A stretch of 64,000 nt of DNA. It comes from Nocardioidaceae bacterium (GTDB lineage Bacteria; Actinomycetota; Actinomycetes; Propionibacteriales; Nocardioidaceae). The first letter of the stretch is position 1. Every line of letters begins with the position of its first letter. This document shows positions 40,122 to 47,844 of this stretch, piece by piece. The position numbers were made by a program, and so were the translations under genes. The notes under the pieces are model-generated. The model searched no databases. It saw only the letters and a list, made by a program, of their open reading frames with translations, and was not told the origin of the DNA. The stretch covers positions 1,537,827 to 1,601,826 of the forward strand of contig CP076053.1 of the NCBI GenBank assembly GCA_018672315.1. Reading direction: 5' to 3'.

Positions 40122-41576
40122 ATGAGCACCGAGGCAGGAACAGGCGGATCAGGCGGGACCGGCGGCTTGTCCGCCGCTCAGGCGGAGGAGGGGTACCACA
40201 CCTCGCGGGTGGTGCTCCTGGCCGGCGTCGCCGCGCTGGGCGGGTTCCTCTTCGGCTTCGACACCTCCGTCATCAACGGCGCGGTCGACGCGATGAGCGC
40301 CGACTTCGAGATCGGCGGCCTCCTCACCGGGTTCGTGGTCTCCACCGCGCTGCTCGGAGCGATGGTCGGCGCCTACCTGGCCGGCACCCTCGCGGACCGG
40401 TACGGCCGGCTCCGCGTCATGTTCGGAGCATCCGCCCTGTTCACGATCTCGGCGATCGGCTCGGGACTCGCGGTGGGCCCCTGGGACATGATCGCCTGGC
40501 GCGTCGTCGGCGGTCTCGGCGTGGGCGCCGCGTCGGTGATCGCGCCGGCGTACATCGCGGAGATCTCCCCGGCCCAGATCCGCGGTCGCATGGGCTCGCT
40601 GCAGCAGCTCGCCATCGTGACGGGCATCTTCGTCGCCCTCCTGAGCGACGCCGCCCTGGCCGGCCTCGCGGGCGGCGCCAACGAGGAGCTCGCGCTGGGG
40701 CTGGACGCCTGGCGCTGGATGTTCCTCGCCGAGATCATCCCCGCGGTCCTCTACGGCGTGCTCGCCACCACGATCCCCGAGTCGCCGCGGTACCTGATGT
40801 CGCTCGGCAACGAGCAGAAGGCCCGCGACGTGCTCAGGCGTGTCATCAAGGGCGGCATCGACCACCGCATCTCCGAGATCCGTCGCACCCTGCGCCGAGA
40901 GCGTCAGACGTCGCTGGCGGACCTCAAGGGCCCGGCCTTCGGCCTGCTGCCGATCGTGTGGATCGGCATCGCGCTCTCGGTCTTCCAGCAGTTCGTCGGC
41001 ATCAACGTGATCTTCTACTACTCCACGTCGTTGTGGCAGTCGGTCGGTTTCTCCGAGTCCGACGCGCTGCTGCAGTCGGTGATCACCTCGGTGACCAACA
41101 TCGTGGTCACCGTGCTGGCGATCGCCCTGATCGACCGCATCGGGCGGCGCAAGCTGTTGACGATCGGCTCCAGCGGCATGGTGCTGAGCCTCGGCACGCT
41201 GGCATACGCGTTCTCCACCGCCACCGTCCGGATGGTCGACGGCGAGGAGACCCCCATGCTCGGCGACGTCATGGGTCCGGTCGCGCTGGTCGCGGCGAAC
41301 GCCTTCGTCGTCTTCTTCGGCATGTCGTGGGGCCCCGCGGTCTGGGTGCTGCTCGGGGAGATGTTCAACAACAAGATCCGCGGCACGGCGCTCGGTATCG
41401 CCGCCGGCGCCCAGTGGCTCGCCAACTTCGTGATCTCCACGGCGTTCCCGCGGGCCGCGGAGTTCTCGCTGACGGTCTCCTACGGCTTCTTCACCGTGAT
41501 GGCGCTGCTGTCGTTGGTCTTCGTCGTCAAGTTCGTGCCCGAGACGAACGCCAAGGAGCTCGAGGACATGGAGTAG
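40122..41576 (+). CDS. MFS sugar porter (SP family)
   Basis: This 484-residue 12-helix transporter has the diagnostic sugar-porter motifs. They are GGFLFGFDTSVINGA in helix 1, LADRYGRLR between helices 2 and 3, PESPRYL after helix 6, FQQFVGINVIFYYS in helix 7 and VPETNAKELEDME at the C-terminus. It most likely imports a hexose, pentose or inositol with H+. The ATG at 40122 is preceded by GAGGAG. No sugar-metabolism gene adjoins it, so the substrate is open. The sequence after the stop repeats GGAGTAGGCCT twice, a small duplication. Confidence 0.9.
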   Translation: MSTEAGTGGSGGTGGLSAAQAEEGYHTSRVVLLAGVAALGGFLFGFDTSVINGAVDAMSADFEIGGLLTGFVVSTALLGAMVGAYLAGTLADRYGRLRVMFGASALFTISAIGSGLAVGPWDMIAWRVVGGLGVGAASVIAPAYIAEISPAQIRGRMGSLQQLAIVTGIFVALLSDAALAGLAGGANEELALGLDAWRWMFLAEIIPAVLYGVLATTIPESPRYLMSLGNEQKARDVLRRVIKGGIDHRISEIRRTLRRERQTSLADLKGPAFGLLPIVWIGIALSVFQQFVGINVIFYYSTSLWQSVGFSESDALLQSVITSVTNIVVTVLAIALIDRIGRRKLLTIGSSGMVLSLGTLAYAFSTATVRMVDGEETPMLGDVMGPVALVAANAFVVFFGMSWGPAVWVLLGEMFNNKIRGTALGIAAGAQWLANFVISTAFPRAAEFSLTVSYGFFTVMALLSLVFVVKFVPETNAKELEDME

Positions 41577-41617
41577 GCCTGGAGTAGGCCTGGAGAAGTC
41601 CGCGGCCCGGCCCGCGC

Positions 41618-42682
41618 TCAGGCCTGCGGGGGCGTCATCTCCGCGCGCACCCCGAGCAGGCGTACGTCACGGTCGTCCTCGAGTGCGTCGAAGAGCGCCA
41701 GCGCGGTCTCCGCGATGACGGCGGGGTCGAGGGTCGGGGCGGGCAGCACCCGGGAGCGGTTCACGGTCCAGAAGGGCACGAAGCGCACCTTGAGGTGCAC
41801 CCGCAGGCACGGGCGGCCCTCGGCACGGATGTCCTCGACGACCCGCACCGCGAGGTCGTGCAGCCCGACCGCGACCTCCTCCCGCGACCCCAGGTCCTGC
41901 TGGTAGGTCGTCTCGCGCCCGTGCGCCTTCGGCACCCACGGCGTCGGGTCGGGCCAGGTGGGCCCCTCCCCACGGCCGCGTACGCGCAGCCGGGGCCCGT
42001 TCGTCGGCCCGAACTCGGTCGCCAGCACGCTCTCGTCGACGGCGGCGAGACCGGCGATCGTCGTGATGCCGAGGGCCTCGAGGCGTGTGCCGATGCGGGA
42101 CCCGACACCGTGCAGCTCGGTGACCGGACGCGGCCCCATCACCGTCGGCCAGGTCTCGGCCGTCAACCACGAGACGCCGCGCGGCTTCTCGAAGTCCGAG
42201 GCCGTCTTCGCGCGCAGCAGGGTGTCGCCGATGCCGACGCTGCAGGTCAGCCCGGTCGTCTGCGTCACCGCCTGCTGCAGCGCGCGGGCCTCGCGCTCGG
42301 GGTCAGCGGTGACGAGGCCGACGTACGCCTCGTCCCAGCCCACGACCTCGACCGTCGCCCCGGGGTGGTCCCGCAGCACGGTCATGACGCGCTCGGAGGC
42401 CTCCTCGTAGTGCGGCTTGTCGACCGGCAGGAACACCGCGTCCGGGCACTTCCGGGCCGCGATCCGCAACGGCATGCCCGACCGCACCCCGAACGCGCGG
42501 GCCTCGTACGAGCAGGTCGAGACGACCGCCCGCTCGGTCGGGTCACCGCGACCCCCGACGACGACCGGCAGCCCGGCGAGCTCGGGACGCCGCAGCAGCT
42601 CGACGGAGGCGAGGAACGCGTCCAGGTCGACGTGCAGCACCCAGCGTCGGGCCTGCTGCGGCTGGTGCGGCGTCTGACTCAC
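41618..42682 (-). CDS. dinB2: Y-family DNA polymerase, DinB2 type (leucine steric gate)
   Basis: This 354-residue translesion polymerase has the catalytic HVDLDAF block (Asp19, Asp21), GWDEAYVG (Asp-Glu pair of the palm), an SVGIGD palm block, a helix-hairpin-helix region (ITTIAGLAAVDE) and a little-finger domain. The residue after the conserved Phe, the sugar steric gate, is Leu24 instead of Phe/Tyr. The same change occurs in Mycobacterium DinB2, which accepts ribonucleotides readily. The C-terminus lacks a clear beta-clamp motif. It is a stand-alone gene; the GTG at 42680-42682 lies six bases after CATGAT. Confidence 0.88.
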   Translation of the reverse strand: MSQTPHQPQQARRWVLHVDLDAFLASVELLRRPELAGLPVVVGGRGDPTERAVVSTCSYEARAFGVRSGMPLRIAARKCPDAVFLPVDKPHYEEASERVMTVLRDHPGATVEVVGWDEAYVGLVTADPEREARALQQAVTQTTGLTCSVGIGDTLLRAKTASDFEKPRGVSWLTAETWPTVMGPRPVTELHGVGSRIGTRLEALGITTIAGLAAVDESVLATEFGPTNGPRLRVRGRGEGPTWPDPTPWVPKAHGRETTYQQDLGSREEVAVGLHDLAVRVVEDIRAEGRPCLRVHLKVRFVPFWTVNRSRVLPAPTLDPAVIAETALALFDALEDDRDVRLLGVRAEMTPPQA

Positions 42683-42712
42683 GCCTCCATCATGCGCGCA
42701 CGCCGCGACGCG

Positions 42713-43060
42713 TCAGCGCATCGCCGGCTCGGCCGGCTCGGTCGGCTCGACCGGCTCGACCGGGGCGGCCCAGGACTCGACGGCGGCGGCGAGGTCGCTC
42801 TCGCGCACGGTCTCGGCGTCGCGCACCCGGCGGCGCAGGTTCCAGGCAATGGTCAGCACGCCGGCGGCGATCCAGAAGACGTTGAGCCCGACGTTGGGGA
42901 ACGCTCCCGCGTGGTACGCCGAGACGGTCAGCAGGAGGCCCCCGACGACGTTCATGGCCTGATAGGCCGTGCCGTCGCTGGGAGTTCGTCGTGTGGACAC
43001 CAGCACGTACGCCACCAGCATCACGACTCCGCCGATCCATCCGGCGAGCTCCTCGAACAT
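42713..43060 (-). CDS. CBU_0592-type small membrane protein
   Basis: This 115-residue protein has three membrane helices with the family pattern AGWIGGVVMLVAYVLVSTRR, then YQAMNVVGGLLLTVSAYHAGAFPNVGLNVFW. A charged tail follows, ending in Pro-Glu/Val repeats (VEPVEPTEPAEP). The function is unknown; members are often linked to amino-acid transporters or regulators. The ATG at 43058-43060 follows GGGAAGG. It is divergent from a LysR-type regulator, which may control it. Confidence 0.75.
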   Translation of the reverse strand: MFEELAGWIGGVVMLVAYVLVSTRRTPSDGTAYQAMNVVGGLLLTVSAYHAGAFPNVGLNVFWIAAGVLTIAWNLRRRVRDAETVRESDLAAAVESWAAPVEPVEPTEPAEPAMR

Positions 43061-43144
43061 GACCTTCCCTGCCTTGCCTCGATCAGGACGCGGGCGCGGG
43101 GCCGACGTCGACACGGGCCGCCGCACGCGGCCTCGTACCGAATC

Positions 43145-43163
43145 GTGACCTACCGGAAGTCAC
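43145..43163. promoter_or_regulatory. Inverted repeat in the CBU_0592 / LysR divergent region
   Basis: GTGAC-N9-GTCAC at 43145-43163 is a dyad of LysR-box spacing. A second short palindrome, TTACGGTAA, lies at 43189-43197. Both are between divergent genes, the usual position for LysR binding. Confidence 0.4.
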
Positions 43164-43224
43164 AGCACCAGCGACGAGAACTGACGCTTTACGGTAAGCA
43201 TCGCTTCATGGTCTGATCGTCGTC

Positions 43225-44169
43225 GTGCTCAACCTCCGTCACCTCCGCACGCTGCAGGAGATCGCCGAGCAGGGCGGTGTCGGAGCGGCGGCCGATGCGC
43301 TCCAGCTCACCCCGTCGGCGGTGTCCCAGCAGATGGCCGCGCTGCACGCCGAGCTCGGCACCGAGGTGGTCGAGCGCGTCGGCCGCGGTGTCCGCCTCAC
43401 CGGCGCGGGCGAGGTGCTGCTCGCGCACGCCGAGGGCCTGCTCGCGGCCGAGAGCGTCGCGCGGACGGCGGTGCTGGACGCCATCGCCACCGCGACCGTA
43501 CGCCTGCGCGTGGGGCTCTTCGCCTCCGTCGCCCTCGGCCTCATGCCGGCTCTCGCTGCCGAGATCGACGCCAGCGCTCCGCACCTGCGGCTCAGCACGC
43601 GCGAGATCGACCTCGAGCAGGCCCGAGTCGACGTGCTGCGCAACCGCCTCGACGCCGCGTTCGTGCTGGACTACCCCGAGGCCCTCGAGAGCTGGTCGCC
43701 CGGCCTGGATCTCGCCGACATCGGCGCCGACACGTTCTCCGTCGCGCTGCCCGAGCACCGCGAGCTGCCCGACGGTCCGCTGCGGCTGCGGGACCTCGCC
43801 GACGAGCACTGGATCATGGCGAGCACCGCGACGTACGTCGGACGCGCGTCGCGCTCGGCGTGCCGCCGCGCGGGCTTCGAGCCGAGGGTCTCCCACGAGG
43901 TCGAGGAGCAGGCGACCGCCCTGGCGCTGGTCTCCGCCGGCCTGGGTGTGTGCCTGGTCAGCGACTTCGGGCGCAGCTCTCCGCCGCCGGGGGTGCAGGT
44001 GCGTCCGCTGCGCGCACCGGTCTCCCGGCAGCTGCTGCTGGCGTACGCGCACACCCAGGCCGACCGGCCCGCCCTGCACGACCTGATCGGCGCCTCGCGG
44101 CGGGCGATGGCGCAGGTGCAGGAGGCGCCGATCGTCCCGCCGTCCGTGGAGGCCGCGGACGAGGGCTGA
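43225..44169 (+). CDS. LysR-family transcriptional regulator
   Basis: This 314-residue protein has the N-terminal LysR helix-turn-helix (LRHLRTLQEIAEQGGVGAAADALQLTPSAVSQQMAALHAELG) and a two-lobed effector domain with VRLRVGLFASVALGLMPAL at its start. A C-terminal extension (QEAPIVPPSVEAADEG) is disordered. The effector is unknown. Its divergent neighbour is the CBU_0592-type membrane protein, the likely target together with itself. The GTG at 43225 gives the standard N-terminus. Confidence 0.88.
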   Translation: MLNLRHLRTLQEIAEQGGVGAAADALQLTPSAVSQQMAALHAELGTEVVERVGRGVRLTGAGEVLLAHAEGLLAAESVARTAVLDAIATATVRLRVGLFASVALGLMPALAAEIDASAPHLRLSTREIDLEQARVDVLRNRLDAAFVLDYPEALESWSPGLDLADIGADTFSVALPEHRELPDGPLRLRDLADEHWIMASTATYVGRASRSACRRAGFEPRVSHEVEEQATALALVSAGLGVCLVSDFGRSSPPPGVQVRPLRAPVSRQLLLAYAHTQADRPALHDLIGASRRAMAQVQEAPIVPPSVEAADEG

Positions 44170-44184
44170 GCCGGGATCCGGCTC
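44168..44184. terminator. Short stem-loop between convergent genes
   Basis: GAGCCGG-GAT-CCGGCTC forms a 7-bp stem with a three-base loop at the end of the LysR gene, 9 bases before the convergent lipase stop. There is no U-tract. Confidence 0.4.
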
Positions 44185-44192
44185 GGCCGTGG

Positions 44193-45563
44193 TCAGCGTG
44201 CCCGCACGGGCGCCAGACCGTTGCCGGGCGCGATCGCACCGCAGCTGCTCGGCCGGCTGACGCCCTCGAACTGCCCGAGCAGCCAGGCGGTCGCGTCCGG
44301 CTGCCAGGCGGCGATGGTGGTGAAGTGGCTGGTCAGGTCGTACTGACGGTGCACCACCTGGTCGTTGCCCAGCCGGCACCAGCGGCGTGCCAGGGCGCGG
44401 ACGTCTCCCGCGATCATCACGCCGTCACCGGCGCCGACGGGCTGGTCGTTGCGTGTGCCCTCGAGCGTGCCGTTGGCGCCCTGGCCGAGGAACACGGGCG
44501 TGGTCGGGACGGGTCGGCGGCCGAGGTTGAGCTTGTTGACGGTGCGGACGTACGGCCGGATGGTGCGGATGTCGCGGAACCTCTTCTTCAGGAAGTCCTT
44601 CTTGCGGAGCCCCGGGTAGGCGCCGAGCACCTCGGCGATCGAGTCGTCCCGCATCTGTCGCACCAGCCGCTTGCCCTGGCGGTTGAGGTAGGGAGCGAGG
44701 TCGATGTCGTACGCCCTGGACACGCCGATCAGCGCCATCGGGGCGACCCCGGCCCAGATCTTCGAGCCCAGCACGTACCCGAGGTTGTGGTGCGGGAAGA
44801 CGAGTACCCCGCCGTTGGCGGCGCCGACCAGCAGCCGGTCGATGGCCGGCGCGTACCGCGGGGCGAGGGAGGCCGCCCACGCCGTGCCGATCGCGCCGCC
44901 GGAGTAGCCGTACAGGCCGATGTCGGGACGTCTCGGGATCCCGGCACCGGGGTGGCGGATGGCCGCCCGCAGCGAGTCGAGCGTCGTCCGGCCGTACTCC
45001 GGGCCGGCGGCGAAGTCGGCGGTGGGGCCCTGGGTGTCGGCCACGACGACCGTGTAGCCCGCAGTGAGGAACGCGGCGATCTGGGTCAGCTCCACGTTCG
45101 CGACCTGGGCGCCGGGGTCGGTGCTGCCCGCGAACGTGTACGACGGCCCGTGCGTGGGGTCCAGGGAGTCGTAGAACGACTGGTAGGCGACGACCCGGTC
45201 CGGGTTCAGCGGCAGCGGCGGCTTCAGCACCGAGGTCGCGTTGGCGGTCGCGCAGCCGCGGGCGTCGTTGCTGCGGTAGAGGATCTGCTCGACCTCGACC
45301 GGCAGGGGCAGGCCGCCCAGGGAGTACGCGAGCGTGCGCGACTTCAGCACCGTCCCGCGGGGCAGGTCCTCCAGCGGGCCCTGCGCGCCGCGGTAGGTGT
45401 GGAACCGGTCCGCCCCGATCGACCGGGGCAGCGAGACGATCGAGCGCTGGTCGTCGCAGCGGTCGGCGGCGAGCGCCGGACTGGGGGTGAGCAGGAGGCC
45501 ACCGGCGAGGGCGGAGGCGAGAGCGGGTGCGAGCAGCGCGGCGATGCGCGTCAGGAGGGGCAC
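44193..45563 (-). CDS. Secreted lipase (LIP family)
   Basis: This 456-residue protein has a Sec signal peptide (LLTRIAALLAPALASALAGG, cleavage near ALA-AD at about residue 34) and the fold of actinobacterial/fungal secretory lipases. The nucleophile elbow is GYSGG in LYGYSGGAIGTAW, and the late SHFTT block supplies the catalytic His. It should hydrolyse acylglycerols or other esters outside the cell. GTG 45561-45563 starts exactly at the signal peptide but lacks a good ribosome site. It is divergent from another secreted esterase gene, with 121 bases for both promoters. Confidence 0.85.
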   Translation of the reverse strand: MPLLTRIAALLAPALASALAGGLLLTPSPALAADRCDDQRSIVSLPRSIGADRFHTYRGAQGPLEDLPRGTVLKSRTLAYSLGGLPLPVEVEQILYRSNDARGCATANATSVLKPPLPLNPDRVVAYQSFYDSLDPTHGPSYTFAGSTDPGAQVANVELTQIAAFLTAGYTVVVADTQGPTADFAAGPEYGRTTLDSLRAAIRHPGAGIPRRPDIGLYGYSGGAIGTAWAASLAPRYAPAIDRLLVGAANGGVLVFPHHNLGYVLGSKIWAGVAPMALIGVSRAYDIDLAPYLNRQGKRLVRQMRDDSIAEVLGAYPGLRKKDFLKKRFRDIRTIRPYVRTVNKLNLGRRPVPTTPVFLGQGANGTLEGTRNDQPVGAGDGVMIAGDVRALARRWCRLGNDQVVHRQYDLTSHFTTIAAWQPDATAWLLGQFEGVSRPSSCGAIAPGNGLAPVRAR

Positions 45564-45653
45564 CGTGCCAGGGTCGGCCCGGCGCGGGTGGGTGTCAACG
45601 GTCCCCGCGGGACTCATCCTCGGCGGTTCCTGACAGCGGGCGGATGCCGCGCC

Positions 45654-45659
45654 TACTGT
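45654..45659 (+). promoter_or_regulatory. -10 element for the SGNH hydrolase gene
   Basis: TACTGT lies 25 bases before the ATG at 45685 and about 17 bases after a TGACAG (-35-like) block. GGAGGT before the ATG shows that this transcript has a normal leader. Confidence 0.45.
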
Positions 45660-45684
45660 GAGCGCACCCGACCCGGAGGTCCCC

Positions 45685-46575
45685 ATGCCGTTCACCGCTC
45701 GCCGTCTCCTCGCTGCCGCCGCGGGTGTCGCCATGGCCCTGGCGACCGTGCCCGGGGTCGTCGGTGCGCCGGCGGCCGCCCGCATCGCCGGCGACGGCCG
45801 CGGCCCGCTGACGTACGTCGCGCTGGGCGACTCCTACTCCGCCGCCACCGGTGTGCTGCCGCTCGAGGTCAACGCGCAGCCGCAGTGCCTGCGCTCGGAG
45901 CGCAACTACCCCTCGGTCATCGCCTCGCGCCTCGGTGCCCGGCTGACCGACGTGAGCTGCGGCGCCGCGGACACCTCGGACTTCTTCACCGCGCAGTACG
46001 ACAACGTGCCGCGCCAGCTGGCGGCGCTGGACCGTCGCACCGACCTGGTCACCATGACCATCGGTGGCAACGACTCGAGCGTCTTCAGCGACGCGATCCT
46101 CTCCTGCGGCGCGGCGGCCCTCACGACGCTCGGCCGCGGCAACCCGTGCGAGCAGCAGTACGGCAGGTCCTTCGTCCGCACCGTGCGGCAGGACACCTTC
46201 CCGGCCATCCGGAAGGCGCTGCGTGCCGTGCACCGCAAGGCGCCCAACGCCGAGGTCGCGATCCTGTCCTACCCCTGGATCCTCCCGAAGCGGGTCGGCT
46301 GCTTCCCGCAGATGCCGGTGGCCCGCGGTGACGTCCGCTACCTGCGTGAGCTGCAGCGCGTGCTCAACCGGGTCGTACGCCGCGCCGCCGATGCGACCGG
46401 CACCACCTTCGTCGGCCTCAACCGCGCCTCGAACGGCCACGACGCGTGCCAGGAGATCGGTGTGCGCTGGGTCGAGCCGGTGGTGCTCGGCACGAACCCC
46501 GTGATCGTCCACCCGAACGCTCTGGGGTCTCGCCGCATGGCCGCGCGCACGATCCGGGTGCTGCGCAACAACTGA
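45685..46575 (+). CDS. Secreted SGNH/GDSL esterase (Streptomyces lipase-like)
   Basis: This 296-residue protein has a signal peptide (MPFTARRLLAAAAGVAMALA, cleavage near GAPAA) and all SGNH blocks. Block I is GDSYSAATG with the nucleophile Ser, block III is GGNDSS and block V is VHPN with the catalytic His. Cys pairs in CLRSERN, VSCGAAD, LSCGAA and GNPCEQQ suggest disulfides, as in the Streptomyces rimosus/scabies esterase group. It should hydrolyse ester lipids or polymers outside the cell. The start follows GGAGGT. It is divergent from the LIP-type lipase gene, so the two secreted esterases may share control. Confidence 0.87.
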   Translation: MPFTARRLLAAAAGVAMALATVPGVVGAPAAARIAGDGRGPLTYVALGDSYSAATGVLPLEVNAQPQCLRSERNYPSVIASRLGARLTDVSCGAADTSDFFTAQYDNVPRQLAALDRRTDLVTMTIGGNDSSVFSDAILSCGAAALTTLGRGNPCEQQYGRSFVRTVRQDTFPAIRKALRAVHRKAPNAEVAILSYPWILPKRVGCFPQMPVARGDVRYLRELQRVLNRVVRRAADATGTTFVGLNRASNGHDACQEIGVRWVEPVVLGTNPVIVHPNALGSRRMAARTIRVLRNN

Positions 46576-46643
46576 CTGGGTCCGCCCTGGGTCCGCCCCG
46601 CAGGGTGGGCGTGACGGTCCGGCCCGGCGGGCAGGACGACAGG

Positions 46644-47762
46644 ATGCCTGCGCCGAGACCCGCCCCGACCCGTGCCCCCGACGTCGCCGTGATCGGTGCC
46701 GGCGCGGTCGGGCTGAGCACCGCGTACGCCCTGCTCGAGCGGGGCCTGGAGGTGCGCGTCTACGAGACCGGCCTGCCCGGCAACGCCCAGTCCGGCGGGC
46801 AGGCGCGCATCTTCCGGCACGCCCACGGCGACCCGCGCCTGGTCGCCGACACGGTCACCAGCCGGCAGACCTACGACGACTGGTCGCGCGACCTCGGCGT
46901 CGAGCTGGTCTCGCCCGACGGTGCCGTTGCGCTGGGACCCCAGGTGCACGACCAGCTGCCGATGCTCACCGAGGCCGGGGTCGACGCCCGGCTGGTGGAC
47001 CCCGAGGAGGTGGCCCGGCTGGTGCCGATCCTGGGTTCCTACGACGGCCCGGCGATGCTCGATCCGCGTGGCGGCTCGATCCGTACGCGCGCCCTGGTCT
47101 CGGCACTCGTCGAGGAGCTCGGCGACCGCCTCACGACCGACGAGGTGATCTCGGTGCGTCACGTCGGCGACGAGGTCGAGGTGCGCGCCGGCGCGAGCAC
47201 GCACCGCTACCGCCGCGTCGTGGTGTGCGCCGGACAGCAGTCGCCCCGCATCGCCCGGACGCTCGGGGCCTCGTTGCCGATCGAGCAGGCCGCCCACGTG
47301 CGGCTGACGTACGCCGTGCGTGGAGCCGCACCGCAGCAGCTGGCGACGCTGCAGGACTCCAGCGGCCACTTCGGGGCCTCGGGCATCTACGCCGCCGCCC
47401 TGCCGGGCAACACCCACTTCGCGGTCGGCAACCCCGACGCGACGCCCGCGCAGCAGGACGGCACGCTCCTCGACCCGGGGCAGCTCGACCAGTTCGCCGA
47501 GGACGCCACCGACTACGTGCGAGCCGCACTACCGGGCCTGGACCCCGAGCCCGTCGACGTACGCCACTGCTGGGTGACCCGGCTGCCGTGGGGCGAGGAC
47601 GGCATCGGCGTGTGGGACCTGGACGGGGTGCTCGTGCCCGCCGGCCACAACCTCTTCAAGCAGGCTCCCGGGCTCGGTCGCCAGCTCGCCGCCGTCGTCG
47701 ACGGCGAGGAGCTCCCCGACCACCTTCGGCCCGAGGCGCGCCTGGGGGCCGTGACCGCCTGA
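46644..47762 (+). CDS. FAD-dependent amino-acid/amine oxidase (DAO family, SoxA-like)
   Basis: This 372-residue protein has an N-terminal dinucleotide fold (VAVIGAGAVGLSTAYALLERGLEVRVYE) and the DAO-family layout. A QARIFRHAHGDPRLV loop follows, and late GVWDLDGVLVPAGHNLFKQAPGLG contacts the FAD. It resembles monomeric sarcosine or N-methyltryptophan oxidases, which oxidise N-methyl amines to aldehyde and H2O2. The usual covalent-FAD Cys block is not obvious. It is monocistronic. Its stop codon TGA is the first three bases of a 16-bp inverted repeat shared with the convergent UvrA-like gene. Confidence 0.83.
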   Translation: MPAPRPAPTRAPDVAVIGAGAVGLSTAYALLERGLEVRVYETGLPGNAQSGGQARIFRHAHGDPRLVADTVTSRQTYDDWSRDLGVELVSPDGAVALGPQVHDQLPMLTEAGVDARLVDPEEVARLVPILGSYDGPAMLDPRGGSIRTRALVSALVEELGDRLTTDEVISVRHVGDEVEVRAGASTHRYRRVVVCAGQQSPRIARTLGASLPIEQAAHVRLTYAVRGAAPQQLATLQDSSGHFGASGIYAAALPGNTHFAVGNPDATPAQQDGTLLDPGQLDQFAEDATDYVRAALPGLDPEPVDVRHCWVTRLPWGEDGIGVWDLDGVLVPAGHNLFKQAPGLGRQLAAVVDGEELPDHLRPEARLGAVTA

Positions 47763-47844
47763 GAAGAACAGGCATTACACCGTCGCCCCGGGGCGCGCAA
47801 GGCGTGGAGCAGCCCGCCGAACCCCGTGATGCCTGTTCTTCTCA
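47760..47844. terminator. 16-bp inverted repeat joining two convergent stop codons
   Basis: TGAGAAGAACAGGCAT (47760-47775) and its exact reverse complement (47829-47844) flank 53 bases. Each arm begins with the stop codon of the gene that reads into it. Each transcript ends in TTCTTCTCA, which is U-rich, and an inner GCCCCGGGGC can also fold. A long bidirectional terminator is the simplest reading. A small inserted repeat element is the alternative. Confidence 0.65.

Noticed and set aside
41570-41594. Duplicated GGAGTAGGCCT after the sugar-porter stop
   Set aside because: It is a two-copy 11-bp duplication without stem-loop or coding meaning. It is noted only as minor slippage.
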